Source of the DNA: Trichosporon coremiiforme
Lineage: Eukaryota > Basidiomycota > Tremellomycetes > Trichosporonales > Trichosporonaceae
Assembly (NCBI GenBank): GCA_039545355.1
Contig: BCJJ01000084.1
Location: forward strand, 1 to 27,249
DNA length: 27,249 nucleotides
Direction of reading: 5' to 3'
The position numbers and the translations under genes were made by a program. Below the pieces are notes generated by a model. It had not been told where the DNA came from. It did not search any database and was given only the letters and a program-made list of their open reading frames with translations. Positions 1 through 9,766 of the stretch are shown here, piece after piece. Position 1 is the stretch's first letter. The number at the start of each line of letters is the position of its first letter.

Positions 1-748
1 CCCCACTAAGCTTTCGGGTCAAGCGATCAACAGTAGCATAGAGTTCAGAGATGCAGAGTCAGCTCCACGCCCATTCCTCCCCGGTAGTTTTTCCGAGGGG
101 AAGAGCAATGTCAAGATTGAGATGTGCTCTTCATATATCTACTACAACGGGCCTGGGCAGCGTGTAGCTCAGGAGAGAATGAAAGTGCCAACGTGTGGTG
201 CTGTCAGCCTTCGCGCAATGATCCCCCCCCCCCCAAAAGTCCTCCTACAGATAATCCTCCATCGTCGTCTGAGAGGACTTGGTTGCAGCAACGTCCACAC
301 TTGAGCCAGTTACACGTCCCAAAGCCCAGAAAGCAATTGCGCCTGGGGCTGGATGCAAAGGATGTGAGCCATGCCTCTCCGCCTGTGCCCTCCCTGATCA
401 CTGACCAACCTGTCATAGGCCTAGAATTGGGAGAGGCTATCGGCAGCGCTCAGTCGTTTGGTATGATTTGGCCTTTGTTGAACAGAATACCGAGATGCAT
501 GGGCATGAGGCTAAGCCAATGGCACAGGTACAATGGTAGGAGACAGCAGTTGCACATTGGACGGCCAACCCGCTCCTTAGCGAATAAAAATGAACAGCCC
601 CGCAGCACCGTGGACGCGGGCACCGATGCAATCGGCGTGTGGCTCCTTCGTCGCCAGGTAAGATGAATTTCTCTGTACCAGCGCATGGAAAGCAGGGTGG
701 GGGCATTTTGTCGTTATACTCTGATCATCAGCTTAGGTTTGCGAGTTG
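1..748. other. No gene recognised; left edge
   Basis: I see no convincing gene here. The plus-strand reading frame at 124-666 and the minus-strand frames at 437-706 have no recognisable motif, no signal peptide and none of the C-ending codon preference of the real genes nearby. A run of 12 C residues lies at 223-234. The stretch is probably the downstream flank of the decayed minus-strand genes that begin at 749. Confidence 0.5.
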
Positions 749-2271
749 TCACGTACTGGGGTAGACCCCCTTAATGTAGCCCGTAACTCCTTTGGCCGAC
801 AGCTCCTTGAATGGCGAGGAGGCGATGGCCACCTTGAAGAGGTCTGACATGGACCTGCCACCGACCAGCTTGCCCAGTGGAGGAGTGAAGTCGCCCTTAG
901 CCTAGGATGTCGTCCCGTGCCATTTGACGAACGTCGTCTTCCCTCCACAGTCCTGTCCAAGAACCTCCCTTTCCGGCCAATCCTTGACACCGACCGACCA
1001 ATTACTCTTGCCTCCAATATCCGTCCGCAGGTAGGAAACCAGCTCCCCGGTCGTCACATAGTAAGGCGCGCCGTACTTCTTGACGGCCTCGACGCAGACT
1101 TCGGAGAGACTCTTGCCACCGGAAGCGCTGACGAACTGCTCGCGCGTGGAGACGACCAGACTGTCTTTCCATCCGTCCTTCAGGCCGTGGAACGGGTGAA
1201 GGAGGCCGCTGGGGACGTCCTCGAAGATCACCGCCCAGTGGTCATGGCGCCAAGGCAGGTCACCATAACCAGAGTGGGTCGGGCGGCGGCGCCGGATGGG
1301 CGCCCTGATAGCCCTCGCTAAAAGCGAGGCCCACATCGAGAACTCCAAGGTCTCCAGGACAGGGAAGCGGAAGAGCTTGGCGTCCACGTCGACGGCGCTC
1401 TCGGTGGATGGGGCGGGGAAGACGGTGCTCACCGCGGCGTATACCCCGCGATCGACCGCCTCCGGGTGAGAGAGGCGCACGATCAGGCGACCGCTGCTGT
1501 TCTGGCGGATCGACGTGCCTGGAATGAGACGCTAGGGCACGCAGATGGGCGATCGAAGCGCGAGGTCTATCACATCAGCGCCGAACAATATAAATGGCGT
1601 TACTCACCGGGCACCACACGGCGCATGTAGTGGAGAAGCTCTGCCGTGCCGAGCTCCATGTCACCCCCGCTGCGCCTCAGCATAGCCTTTCGTCAAATCG
1701 CGCACCGACAAGGCGCGCTGCAGTCCGGCGACCTGGTACTGCAAGTAATCCATCGTCTGCTAGGCAGAGAGTGGTCGGCCACATTGCATGGCTGGAGGCC
1801 GTCCGCGGCCAGGGGAAGGTCGAAGACAGTCGTGCGACTGCCTTCGACAGAGTGCACACCCATGGCCGTGGTCAGGACGGACTCGACGACGTCCACCTCG
1901 CGCCTCTTGTTCTTGATGGTCTCGTCAGTGGCGCGCCGGAAGTCGAAACTGGATGACCAGAGAACGAGGATGGAGATCTTGCTAGAGTTTGCCGTTTGCG
2001 GCCCGGTACAGGAACAGCGTGGCGCTGCTAGTCAGTTCATGTCGTTTCCCAGGTGTCATCACCCACCTTCCGTTCCGGAAGTTGTCAGGTGGCCCCTCGC
2101 CCTGCTCTCGCCACCAGTGTACTGGCCGGCGGTGGCCGTGCCAGAGCCAACGTAACCCAGCGTCGGGAGCTTCAGGTTGTCGACAGGCTCAGCGAGAAGG
2201 AAATAGACGATCCATGTGGGGAAGAGGAAGGCGCTGATCAACGATCCTCGAAACTCGGATAACGTCTCTCC
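749..2271 (-). pseudogene. Decayed multi-exon gene of unrecognised family (copy 1)
   Basis: I do not recognise the family. On the minus strand the coding signal runs from about 2271 (peptide GSLISAFLFPTWIVYFLLAE), across an intron-like 2025-2066 (GTGGGT donor, CTGACTAGCAG end), through a block reading FDFRRATDETIKNKRREVDV, then a block reading MDYLQYQVAGLQRALSVRDL, an intron-like 1519-1607, and a long block 905-1518 containing HWAVIFEDV and FVSASGGKSLSE. An in-frame TAG at 902-904 is followed by 50 more plausible codons in the same frame (including KLVGGRSMSDLF) to a TGA at 749-751. A five-G run near 1665-1675 also breaks the frame between two coding-like blocks, and no normal intron joins the blocks near 1760. 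C-ending codons and consensus splice sites argue for a once-real gene. The stop and frame break argue for decay, although assembly errors or an unusual splice could rescue parts of it. The 5' end appears truncated. Confidence 0.5.
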
Positions 2272-2334
2272 CCCTCGGCTGCCTGAGGCAGATGTCCTTT
2301 GCTCAGGGCTGCAGACCCTCGAGCGGGACTCGCC

Positions 2335-2929
2335 TCAGTGTGCTGCCCGGCAGTGGCCGTGGGCCAAACCGACGTAGCTGATTGTCAGCAGAGTGGTATC
2401 GTCCACGCCGGCTCGGCGAACAGGTAGTAGACGACCCACCAAGGACACTTGAAAGCATCCATCAGACCACCCTGAAGGGTGGTCGAGGAGGGGTAGGTCC
2501 GCTTGCCACCAGCGGCAGCAACAAAAATGTCTTCAACACCAGGCTGAAGACCGCCGATGACGAGGTCGCATAGTTGTGCGACCTCGTAAGAGTCATTGAG
2601 ATGATACTTCCAACAAAGAAGCACGTCATGGCTGGCAATCTCGGCGAAGATTTTGACGAAGGTCGGCCGGAGGTAAGGCGACGCGTTGGTCGGCATGTCG
2701 AGTGGCTTGAAGTCATTCAACTGCTTGAGCCACGCGGCGTGCTTCTTCGCGTCGCCGGTGAACTCAGCTTCGGCCTGCGCATCAGCTACGAGTCTCGTTA
2801 GATCTTTACCTTGACGATGAGTACGACGACCACGGTCGAGCGGGCACCTTCCTCGCCTTCATCGGGACAGATGTCATTGTCCCCGTCGAGGTGGGCGAGC
2901 TTGGGCTCCACTTAGAAGGACTGCACCTT
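2335..2929 (-). pseudogene. Decayed partial paralogue of the neighbouring copy (copy 2)
   Basis: Unrecognised family. A minus-strand exon up to about 2929 is followed by a 35-base intron, 2775-2809 (GTAAAG donor, GCTGATGCGCAG end). The next exon encodes a good-looking stretch with KHAAWLKQLNDFKPLDMPTN, VEDIFVAAAGGKR and GGLMDAFKCPWWVVYYLFAE. The last segment matches GSLISAFLFPTWIVYFLLAE in the adjacent copy 1, so the two are duplicates. After LFAEP the frame breaks: the continued frame reads WTIPLC and stops, while a shifted frame reads DDTTLLTISYVG, matching VDNLKLPTLGYVG in copy 1. A TAA at 2912-2914 interrupts the 5' end. Copy 2 lacks the downstream half that copy 1 keeps. It is called a truncated, frameshifted paralogue; its original function is unknown. 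Confidence 0.5.
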
Positions 2930-3055
2930 TAGGGAATGAAGGAAGACTGCACCCCGGGGGAGGGGAGTCGTGTGAGGGGACAGGCAATGATTCCGAGATC
3001 ACGCGAAAGGTGAGCATAGCGTCGTGCGGCACTGTGCCACCGGTGACTTAATGGT

Positions 3056-3904
3056 TCACCTACAAATCGGGCCATCGGTCGAAAAGGATCGAGAGATGAG
3101 CGCTTCAAGCGCAAAGTCCTCGTTGCTGAGGGGGAAATGGTTGAACTTGTTGTACTCGGGGGTAGTGAAGATGTGATCGAGCGCGGTAGTAATACCGGCA
3201 GTCGAGACAAGTTCGTGGACCACGAGCGGCGTGCCCTCGACGCGCTTGATGCGAATGGAGGCACACCGAGGGATGATGACATCCTTGTCCTTGAGGTCCG
3301 GACAGAGATACCGAACGTACTCGCGCAGCTCAACACCCAAGAGCTGGTTGGCCCTGGCGTGCTTGAGAAGGACCTTGATGACCTCAAGAAGAGGAAGGTG
3401 ACCGTCATAGTCGATGATGCGGAGTTGCCGCAACACGACCGCGGCATCCTCCCGGTGGAAGCTCTCGAAGGGGCTGCCCTTAATGCAGGGGTGGAGTCAT
3501 CGGGGGACATCGGAGTGGAAGTCGCGGGTGCCGTGGCGAGGGTGAGATCCCAGCAACTCCTTCACAATGCCCTCGACGAGGAGGACCTTGACGCGCATGG
3601 CCTTCATGACTTCCTCGGTAGCGTTCCTGAATTGGAAGTCCGCAATAACCGAACTTCGCGAAGGTACAAGGTGTACTTGTCCAAGTTCGCCTTCCAGAAC
3701 GGTGGAACTCGTCGGAGTCGAGACAGCGGTCACCCTTGTGATTCTTGATGTGGTCGTGGACTCGCAACTCGCAAGCGCCTCAAGCGCAACGTCCTCGTCG
3801 CTAAAGGGGTAGTGCTCGAACGTGTTGTACTCCGGGGGAGTGAAAACGAGGTCGAGCGCGGTGGTGATGCCCTCTGGGTCTCGATTTGGTGAAAGATGGG
3901 GAGG
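3056..3904 (-). pseudogene. Tandemly repeated, frame-damaged gene remnant
   Basis: Unrecognised family. One minus-strand frame runs about 280 codons from about 3904 to the stop at 3056-3058, with a single in-frame TGA at 3497-3499. It holds two copies of one segment about 670 bases apart: GITTALDLVFTPPEYNTFEH (up to 3869) and GITTALDHIFTTPEYNKFNH (up to 3199), each followed by a P-x-S-x-ED-x-ALEAL block. Between them the best coding sense jumps frames: RVHDHIKNHKGDRCLDSDEF is in one other frame and FWKANLDKYTLYLREVR in another, before the original frame resumes with NATEEVMKAMRVKVLLVEGI. This suggests two partial tandem gene copies, the first lacking its 5' end and the second its 3' end, with small indels. 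The plus-strand frame 3137-3748 is judged to be antisense shadow. Confidence 0.5.
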
Positions 3905-4812
3905 TTTAGAGCCAGAAGGGAGAGGTTACCGTCATTTGAAAAGGCTTGGCCATCAGACAATGTTTGTTCCTCGCCACCAGGAACCTACCATGCAGGATGA
4001 GCTTGCGGCGGAAAGGCTGGACTGATTGCGGAGTCGGCTTGAGCGCATAACGAACGTGGATTGCGTGAGTAAGATGAGCAGGGCGAAACGAGACCCATGT
4101 CAGAGGGAGAAGTGGTACCGAAGGGAGTAAAGAGAAGGACGAGAAAGAACAAGAAAGACACGGATGAGGCGTTGCCGCTTCAGCGATGGTGGTTCAGTCA
4201 CCTGCGATGACGTCGAGTTCTAAAGTTAGGCGCGTGAGGCTGGGAGCAGAGCCAGCAGGTGGTGATCTATGTCTCAGATCCAGCGCCGCCCGGCTGCTGG
4301 CGGCCGATACCCAGGTCCATCGCTAGCGTCCTTGTGTCTGCGTGTCTGAGCAGTCCAGACGTGACGATTCTGCCCAGACCAGCCTGGAGTTACGACAGCC
4401 TGGGGTCAGTTATGAATTGCAATGGCATGACGGGGCAAGCTGAGCAGTGAGCGGTGAAGGTGGTGAAAAGGCGTAGGCAAGGAGCAAGACTTCAGAGCTG
4501 ACGGAGAGGTGGATCCGAGGTGCAGCCTGATGTTCACCATGCAGGTCGAGCGAGCGCAAACAACGACGTTGGCTTGTCCCATGCATCACAAGTACAGAGT
4601 GGACACAATTCAGGGTCCACGAGGCATGGCACCGAGTTCATCGGCGCTAAGGCGCCACGTGGCTAATGTCCGACTTTGGGCTCAAAATAGCTTTCCCACG
4701 CCTGTCCCTTGCAAGCTTTCAGCAGTAGTCCCGCCCTGACGCTGGCTGGCAGGTCGGTACTCGAATTGTGCTCAGAGTGCGCTTTTGGGATTCTCTTAGC
4801 CGTTCAAGCCAA
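3905..4812. other. Gene-poor spacer upstream of eL21
   Basis: I see no gene. Short frames on both strands (for example 4509-4739) show no motif or codon preference. The proximal part presumably holds the promoter of the eL21 gene, but I cannot point to a specific element. Confidence 0.45.
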
Positions 4813-4919
4813 GTGAGTAGACACCCCCGACGTCGACCTCATCGCTCCCAACGACGCCAGCGACTTCGACAGCGACGACCTCGACGACTAGGAAGGACAC
4901 GTAGCTGACAGGACACCAG
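4813..4919 (+). other. Probable 5' UTR intron of the eL21 gene
   Basis: A GTGAGT donor at 4813 and a GCTGACAGGACACCAG end at 4919 enclose 107 bases and leave a 14-base leader (AAAACCCGCCAAAA) before the eL21 ATG at 4934. The close branch-site/acceptor pairing matches the coding introns of this and the neighbouring genes. No transcript evidence is available. The interior contains a coding-like acidic frame (4820-4891), which is discussed in the findings. Confidence 0.5.
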
Positions 4920-4933
4920 AAAACCCGCCAAAA

Positions 4934-6007
4934 ATGCCTCACTCGTTCGGTACCAGGGCGCGCACGCGTCACATGTTCAAGCGCCAGTTCCGCCGTGCGT
5001 ATCGAAGACTTCAGACAGCGACGAGACACAGACGACAGACGGACGCGATGGACAGGACGATGGAGAGAGCGTAGAGCAGAAGAACGAAGGCTGGATTGAG
5101 AGCGACAGTTGGATGGTTGGGCGTCGGAGCTGGATTGAAGATTTGAGAGGGCATAAGATCAGCACCATCGGAGCGTCGACGACTCGTCTGCAGACTTGTT
5201 TTGCTGCGAAACGCTTCGGATCTCTGCTGCATGCGTTCAGGCGCAAGTGCACAGAGTCTGGAGAGTTGCTTGCATGGCAGTTTGAGGTCGGTCTAGCGAA
5301 TTTGGTGGCTGGATGGTGGCAGGGTGGAAGATCGTCGTCCGTTGTCTTGTTGTCTCGTCATGCTGTCTTCCGACAAGGATGCCAGCTAACTCTTCCCAGA
5401 GCACGGTGCTCCCTCGCTGAACATCTACCTCACCACCTACAAGGTCGGTGACATTGTCGACATTGTCGCCAACTCGTACCAGCAGAAGGGTATGCCCCAC
5501 AAGTGTGAGTATCACCCCACCACCCAACCAACCACGCACCAAACCACCTCCCGGACTTCTTCTTCGCGTTTCCTCTTCTTCTTTCTTCTTCTTCTGCAGT
5601 TCTAACGCGCAGTCTACCACGGCAAGACCGGAATTGTCTTCAACGTGGGTTTTTTGAGCGTCTCCGATGCATACGGAGGACTTGGAGATTGAAAGAATCG
5701 AGGAAAACTGACCGAAACACAGGTCGCCCCCCGTGCCGTCGGTGTTATCTGCTACAAGGTCGTCAACGGCCGCTACATGGAGAAGCGCGTCAACGTGCGC
5801 ATCGAGCACGTCAAGCACTCCAAGTGCCGTCAGGAGTTCCTTGACCGCGTCAAGTCGAACGCTGCCGCCAAGAAGGAGGCCAAGGCCAAGGGTGAGGTCG
5901 TCGTCCTCAAGCGTCTCCCCGCCCAGCCCCGCGAGGCCCGCACCGTCTCCACCAAGAACAACACCCCCCAGACCCTCGCCGCCCTCCCCTACGAGACCAC
6001 TATCTAA
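4934..6007 (+). CDS. RPL21: 60S ribosomal protein eL21
   Basis: Component of the large cytosolic ribosomal subunit. My exon model is 4934-4994, 5400-5504, 5613-5644 and 5723-6007 (483 bases, 160 residues plus stop, the usual length for the yeast protein). The product starts [15 protein letters not shown], continues with [37 protein letters not shown] and a basic C-terminal half with [19 protein letters not shown], all diagnostic of eL21. Donors are GTGCGT, GTGAGT and GTGGGT; branch-like CTAAC, CTAAC and CTGAC precede the acceptors. The phases close exactly. Intron lengths (405, 108 and 78 bases) are much longer than in the adjacent TERT gene. Codons are strongly C-ending, as expected for a highly expressed gene. 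The stop lies 231 bases from the convergent TERT stop. Confidence 0.96.
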
Positions 6008-6238
6008 ACGGAGCGCAGAGAGGTGTTGGCTTGGGTACTTGTACTTTGCAGAGATGGATCTCTACACGCATTAAGGCTGTTGTGGCATCGGGTATCAGTA
6101 CTAACATTTGGCAAACGATCGCCACACCGTTCCCGCAAATGACAGTGGCTCGGTCACAGCCCATGCTCTTGCTCGGAGTGCATTGCTACCACGTCTCTGT
6201 GCTCTTCGAATGCGTATGGTTACATCGGGCTACAACAA

Positions 6239-7177
6239 CTAGTACTTGGCCGACTTGACAGTGTCCCACCCGCGGCTGATGACAGCCTGCAACTCCGGCC
6301 GTGGTCGCAGATCTCTCTGCAAGTAATCCACAACGAAGCGGAACCCCGGCTTGCGCCCCAGCACTCTCGCAACTGCGCTCTTCGCGATACTGCCATCAGC
6401 TTTCAAAGAGGTGTAGTTAAGCTTACTGCGTGAAGTCCTTCTTCGGCGTAGCGTAGTGCTCTTCTGGCTGATCTCCGCGTGCGGCGTGGTGCACCCGGGC
6501 CCGGCCAGAGGTGAACGAGTACTCAATCGCCATGCAGATCCAGCCTGTCATCAGCTTTGGTGGATAGTCTACCTAGCTGAGGACTCACGGTACACGAGTT
6601 GCGCGTAGTGCCGATCGAGCGGCTGGCCGAAGTAATGCGGGATCTTCATCGCCGTCTGCGCGAAGTTGACAAAGACGTTGGTGAGCACAGTGTCCTGTGC
6701 ATTGTGCTGCGTGTCGAGCTGGCGTCAGCTGTGCCGAGTAGCAACTAGCTCACGTATGCGACGTGGTTGCGGTTCTCGAGCTGGCGCGAGAGCCAGCCGA
6801 CGAATGCTGCACCGCGCCGCCGGGAAGTGCGCAGCGCAAAGCTCTGCCGTGTATCTGACGTCAGCTCCAAATGGGTTACCCAGCTCACCACCGAGCAGGC
6901 GCTCGATGTCGATGCTGAAGTCGAGCGATGCCGTGTCGAGGCGGAAGCCGCAGTAAGGAAAGAGGCACCGCCCGCCTTCGTTCAGCGTTGCCACTTCTGT
7001 TGCACCATCGAGCTCGAAGCTCGCTAGCGTCTTGCCGGGCGAGATTCGTGCACCATACTCAGGAAAGCCCCGAGACATGGTTCCGACGAAGCGCCGTGCG
7101 ACGGCGAGCTCAGAGGTGACGAGCAGAAAGTCATCAATGTACCGGAGGAGTCGCTGATGTTAGCTTGGCCACATCGT

Positions 7178-7211
<34 letters not shown>

Positions 7212-9766
7212 TGGGACTCACCGTTCCGCGGCGTTGAGTGAAGCCGAGATGCTTGCGGTCAAGGTCCGCGTAGAACAGGGAGCATAATAGACTCGATATC
7301 TTAGAGCCCTGCGGAATGCCTGTCTTCTGCCGGTACAGCTTGCGGCCAAGCTGCCACACATTCTGTGCGACATGAGCGCGCAGTTGCGCAAGGCATTCGG
7401 CGCGCGTTGTGCTCTTGCGTCGGACCTGGAGTCAGTTCTCCTCAAAGGCACGTAACACACAAGATCGACGAGAACGGCATTGCGCATGGGCTCGGCAACA
7501 GAGCGAGCATGTTCGCCCCACTGGCTCAGTGATGAGTCGGCGACGGCCGCGCGCGTCTTGAACAACCGGCGCGGTGTGCTTTGCGCCGCCTGGCTGGCTG
7601 GCGGGAGCATCAGAACATATGCGAGGAGGCAGTAGTCGCTTTCCTGAAGTCAGTTAAATCCTGAGGCTATGACCACAACCTTTTCGAGCAGCTCGCCGAT
7701 AACCTCCATCAGCTTGGCCTGCTTGATCGAGTCGAACGCGGCGGCCACATCCATCTTGACAAAGTACAGCTTCGGCCTGATGTTAGCTCGTAATGTGCCG
7801 GGTAGCTTACACTCGACCATGGTCCTCGATTAGCTCGCGCTTCAGCGCCTGCACAGGAGCAAAGATTTCATTCGTGCCAAAGAGACAGGCTCCCATGTCC
7901 GATCGGTGACGAGTCTTCTCAAGTGTCAGGATCTCATGTAGGCCGCGCAGTGCCTCGTTCGCACTCTGCGGACGAGCGGCGCCCGCTGCCTTCTGGTGGG
8001 TTAGCCAAACTCCATGATCTACTCACAATGCGGCGTCCCAAGTTCACGATTGGGCGGAAACCGATAGGCTTCGGGATCAGACGAACAGCGCTGGCTCCAT
8101 ACGTGCTTCGCAGCGCCGCTTCAACGTCCTCTTCGCCGAGCTCCTCCAGAAGCGAGTCCGCCAGCGAGTGCAGGTGCGGTCGAGAGTGAGCCATCCACGC
8201 CGCATGGGTGTAATAGACTGTCTCGTAGCGAGTGGTCGCGGTCTCTGTGGCGTAAAAACAGGCCTGCAGTTAGTTAAGTTGCACGCCTTCTGAACTTACA
8301 CGAAGGAGAGGGATGATGGCATCATCAAATAACCAAAGGATGAAAGCCTCGGCAAGCTGGCGTCGCTTGATTGCTTCCTGTTGCGATACCCGTCCCTCGC
8401 CGACGCACAGCCATTGCATGTCGTTCACTCGCAAATCTTGGAATACAGCGTGCAATGATATCGGTTCGAACATTTTCGCCGTAACTATCCGGCGGGCGTC
8501 TGAGGTCAGATGTGTTACCCCGCACGAAAGCTCACTGCGGCAGACGACGTCGAGATTGTGTTGACTGCCAGCTAGGTCGCAAACGAGGCTGCGAACCGCC
8601 GCAGTGACGAAACGACACACTTGACTTTGACTAATGGGTTCAAGGGTCTCAGGCAGGGGCAGCTGGTCGGCATCCTCGAGCTCTCTGGGGAGGGGACGAT
8701 ACGCGCTCTTCGGTCAACTTCCACAGTTGGTCCGATTCAGCTCACGAGGTCAAAATCCTTCTGGTGGTCAGCTCTCAGGTACGTGGGCTCAGCTACTCAC
8801 TGCGCGGCTGAGGGCTCTATGGAGAAGCAGGCCATAGTTCGTCCGGTTGTGATTAGTTTGCAAGTCCGACATGGCAGACTGTATGGCCGCGATTCGAGCT
8901 GCACTGCCCTTGAGATCGCCCCTGCGGTTGACCATGTCTGGGAAGATCACAGCTAGAAGCTTCTCGGGCCCTGGGGTCGAGTTGAGCACATCTGTCGTCA
9001 GCTCAGCTGAAGACATCTTAGCTTACGGTCCAGCGGTAGCCCGTGGTGAATTTTGCCCCGGGAAGTGCGTGGTGGCCGACCGTAGAATATGCGCTCTCGG
9101 CGAAGGTTCAGGCTGGCGGCGCTGCTGTCAGCTCAGCGCGTTCTTCTTAGCTCACCTTTTGTTCGACTTCGCCTTCTTGACAGGTGGCTCGTCGCGTTGC
9201 CGCTTCTGTCCCCGCTGGACGCATTCCTCGGCCGGTCGCGAGTTGTACATCTCGTGCATTGGCGGCCCGCTGAGCTGCAAGAAGCAGTTGTTGCCGAGGG
9301 GAAGGAAGACGTTGGCGGTGAGGAAGAGATGGCGAAACCCGGCGTCGCCGACTCGGCTGCGCAGGATACGCCATGGACGGCCACGGAGCGCATCGGCGGG
9401 CTCTCCAACGTACTGCGTTTCCTGAGCAGTTTGAGTCTGTTGATTGTTCCAGCCCCTTGCCTGTCGTGTCAGCTAATATCGTGTGGAGTTGCGAGCTGGC
9501 CGCTCACTCACCCTGTTGCCGAGCGCTAGCACGTCGTGATCCAAGGCGCGGAGGATATTATCAATGGCGTCTTGCTGAGAGCCTTCTACAGGTCCCGGGG
9601 GTGGGAAAGGACCCAGCTTGTGGTGACGTTCTGCGCACAGCGTACCGCGCACGAGAGCACAATACTCATCGGGATCGGAGTGATAGACGAGCCCTTCGCA
9701 CGGCGATAGGTACTCTTCGAGAGTGATGAGGCGAGGATAGTAGGCGGAGAGAGTCTTGTGGTGCAT
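6239..9766 (-). CDS. TERT: Telomerase reverse transcriptase, catalytic subunit
   Basis: Copies telomeric repeats from the telomerase RNA template onto chromosome ends, acting in the nucleus. My model has 16 exons: 9766-9512, 9460-9156, 9121-9027, 8991-8801, 8760-8746, 8707-8300, 8263-8027, 7992-7811, 7776-7680, 7643-7461, 7425-7222, 7153-6889, 6854-6754, 6718-6589, 6544-6427, 6389-6239. This gives 2937 bases, 978 residues, with every phase consistent. Visible motifs: GQ-type PLGNNCFLQLSGPP (about 139-152), a bipartite basic NLS (KRQR 171-174, KKAK 180-183), RIFYGRP in the RNA-binding region, T-motif FILWLFDDAIIPLLRACFYATE ending near 430, RLIPK (484-488) and FRPIVNL (492-498) for motifs 1/2, motif A VKMDV with Asp572, motif B' GIPQGS (692-697), motif C YIDDF with Asp731/Asp732, and motif E YCGF (791-794). 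The start at 9766 gives YYPRLITLEEYL close to the N terminus, as in other fungal TERTs. Nothing looks broken. Confidence 0.95.
7178..7210 (+). repeat. CAG/CTG trinucleotide tract inside a TERT intron
   Basis: Eleven consecutive triplets, CAG x6, CAA, CAG x4, written on the plus strand; on the TERT sense strand it is a CTG tract. It lies wholly within the intron 7154-7221 that separates motif B' from motif C. Confidence 0.97.

Noticed and set aside
124..666. 180-codon plus-strand open frame
   Set aside because: Low-quality composition, crosses a C12 run, no motif and no support from neighbours.
2929..3510. 193-codon minus-strand open frame rich in Ser and Arg
   Set aside because: Third-frame shadow of the adjacent minus-strand remnant; the composition is typical of an off-frame reading.
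3137..3748. 203-codon plus-strand open frame
   Set aside because: It lies antisense to the minus-strand remnant, whose two copies share conserved peptide. The plus frame shows no such conservation between the duplicates and looks like a shadow of C-ending codons.
4995..5399. snoRNA hosted in the long first coding intron of the eL21 gene
   Set aside because: Ribosomal protein introns often host box C/D snoRNAs, but I find no TGATGA-type C box paired with a CTGA D box in this intron. An H/ACA RNA cannot be excluded by eye.
6239..9766. Retrotransposon or group II intron reverse transcriptase instead of TERT
   Set aside because: The T-motif FYATET, GQ-like N-terminal region, GIPQGS/YIDDF/YCG set, many introns and single-copy gene layout all fit TERT. 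There are no endonuclease, RNase H, gag or terminal repeats.
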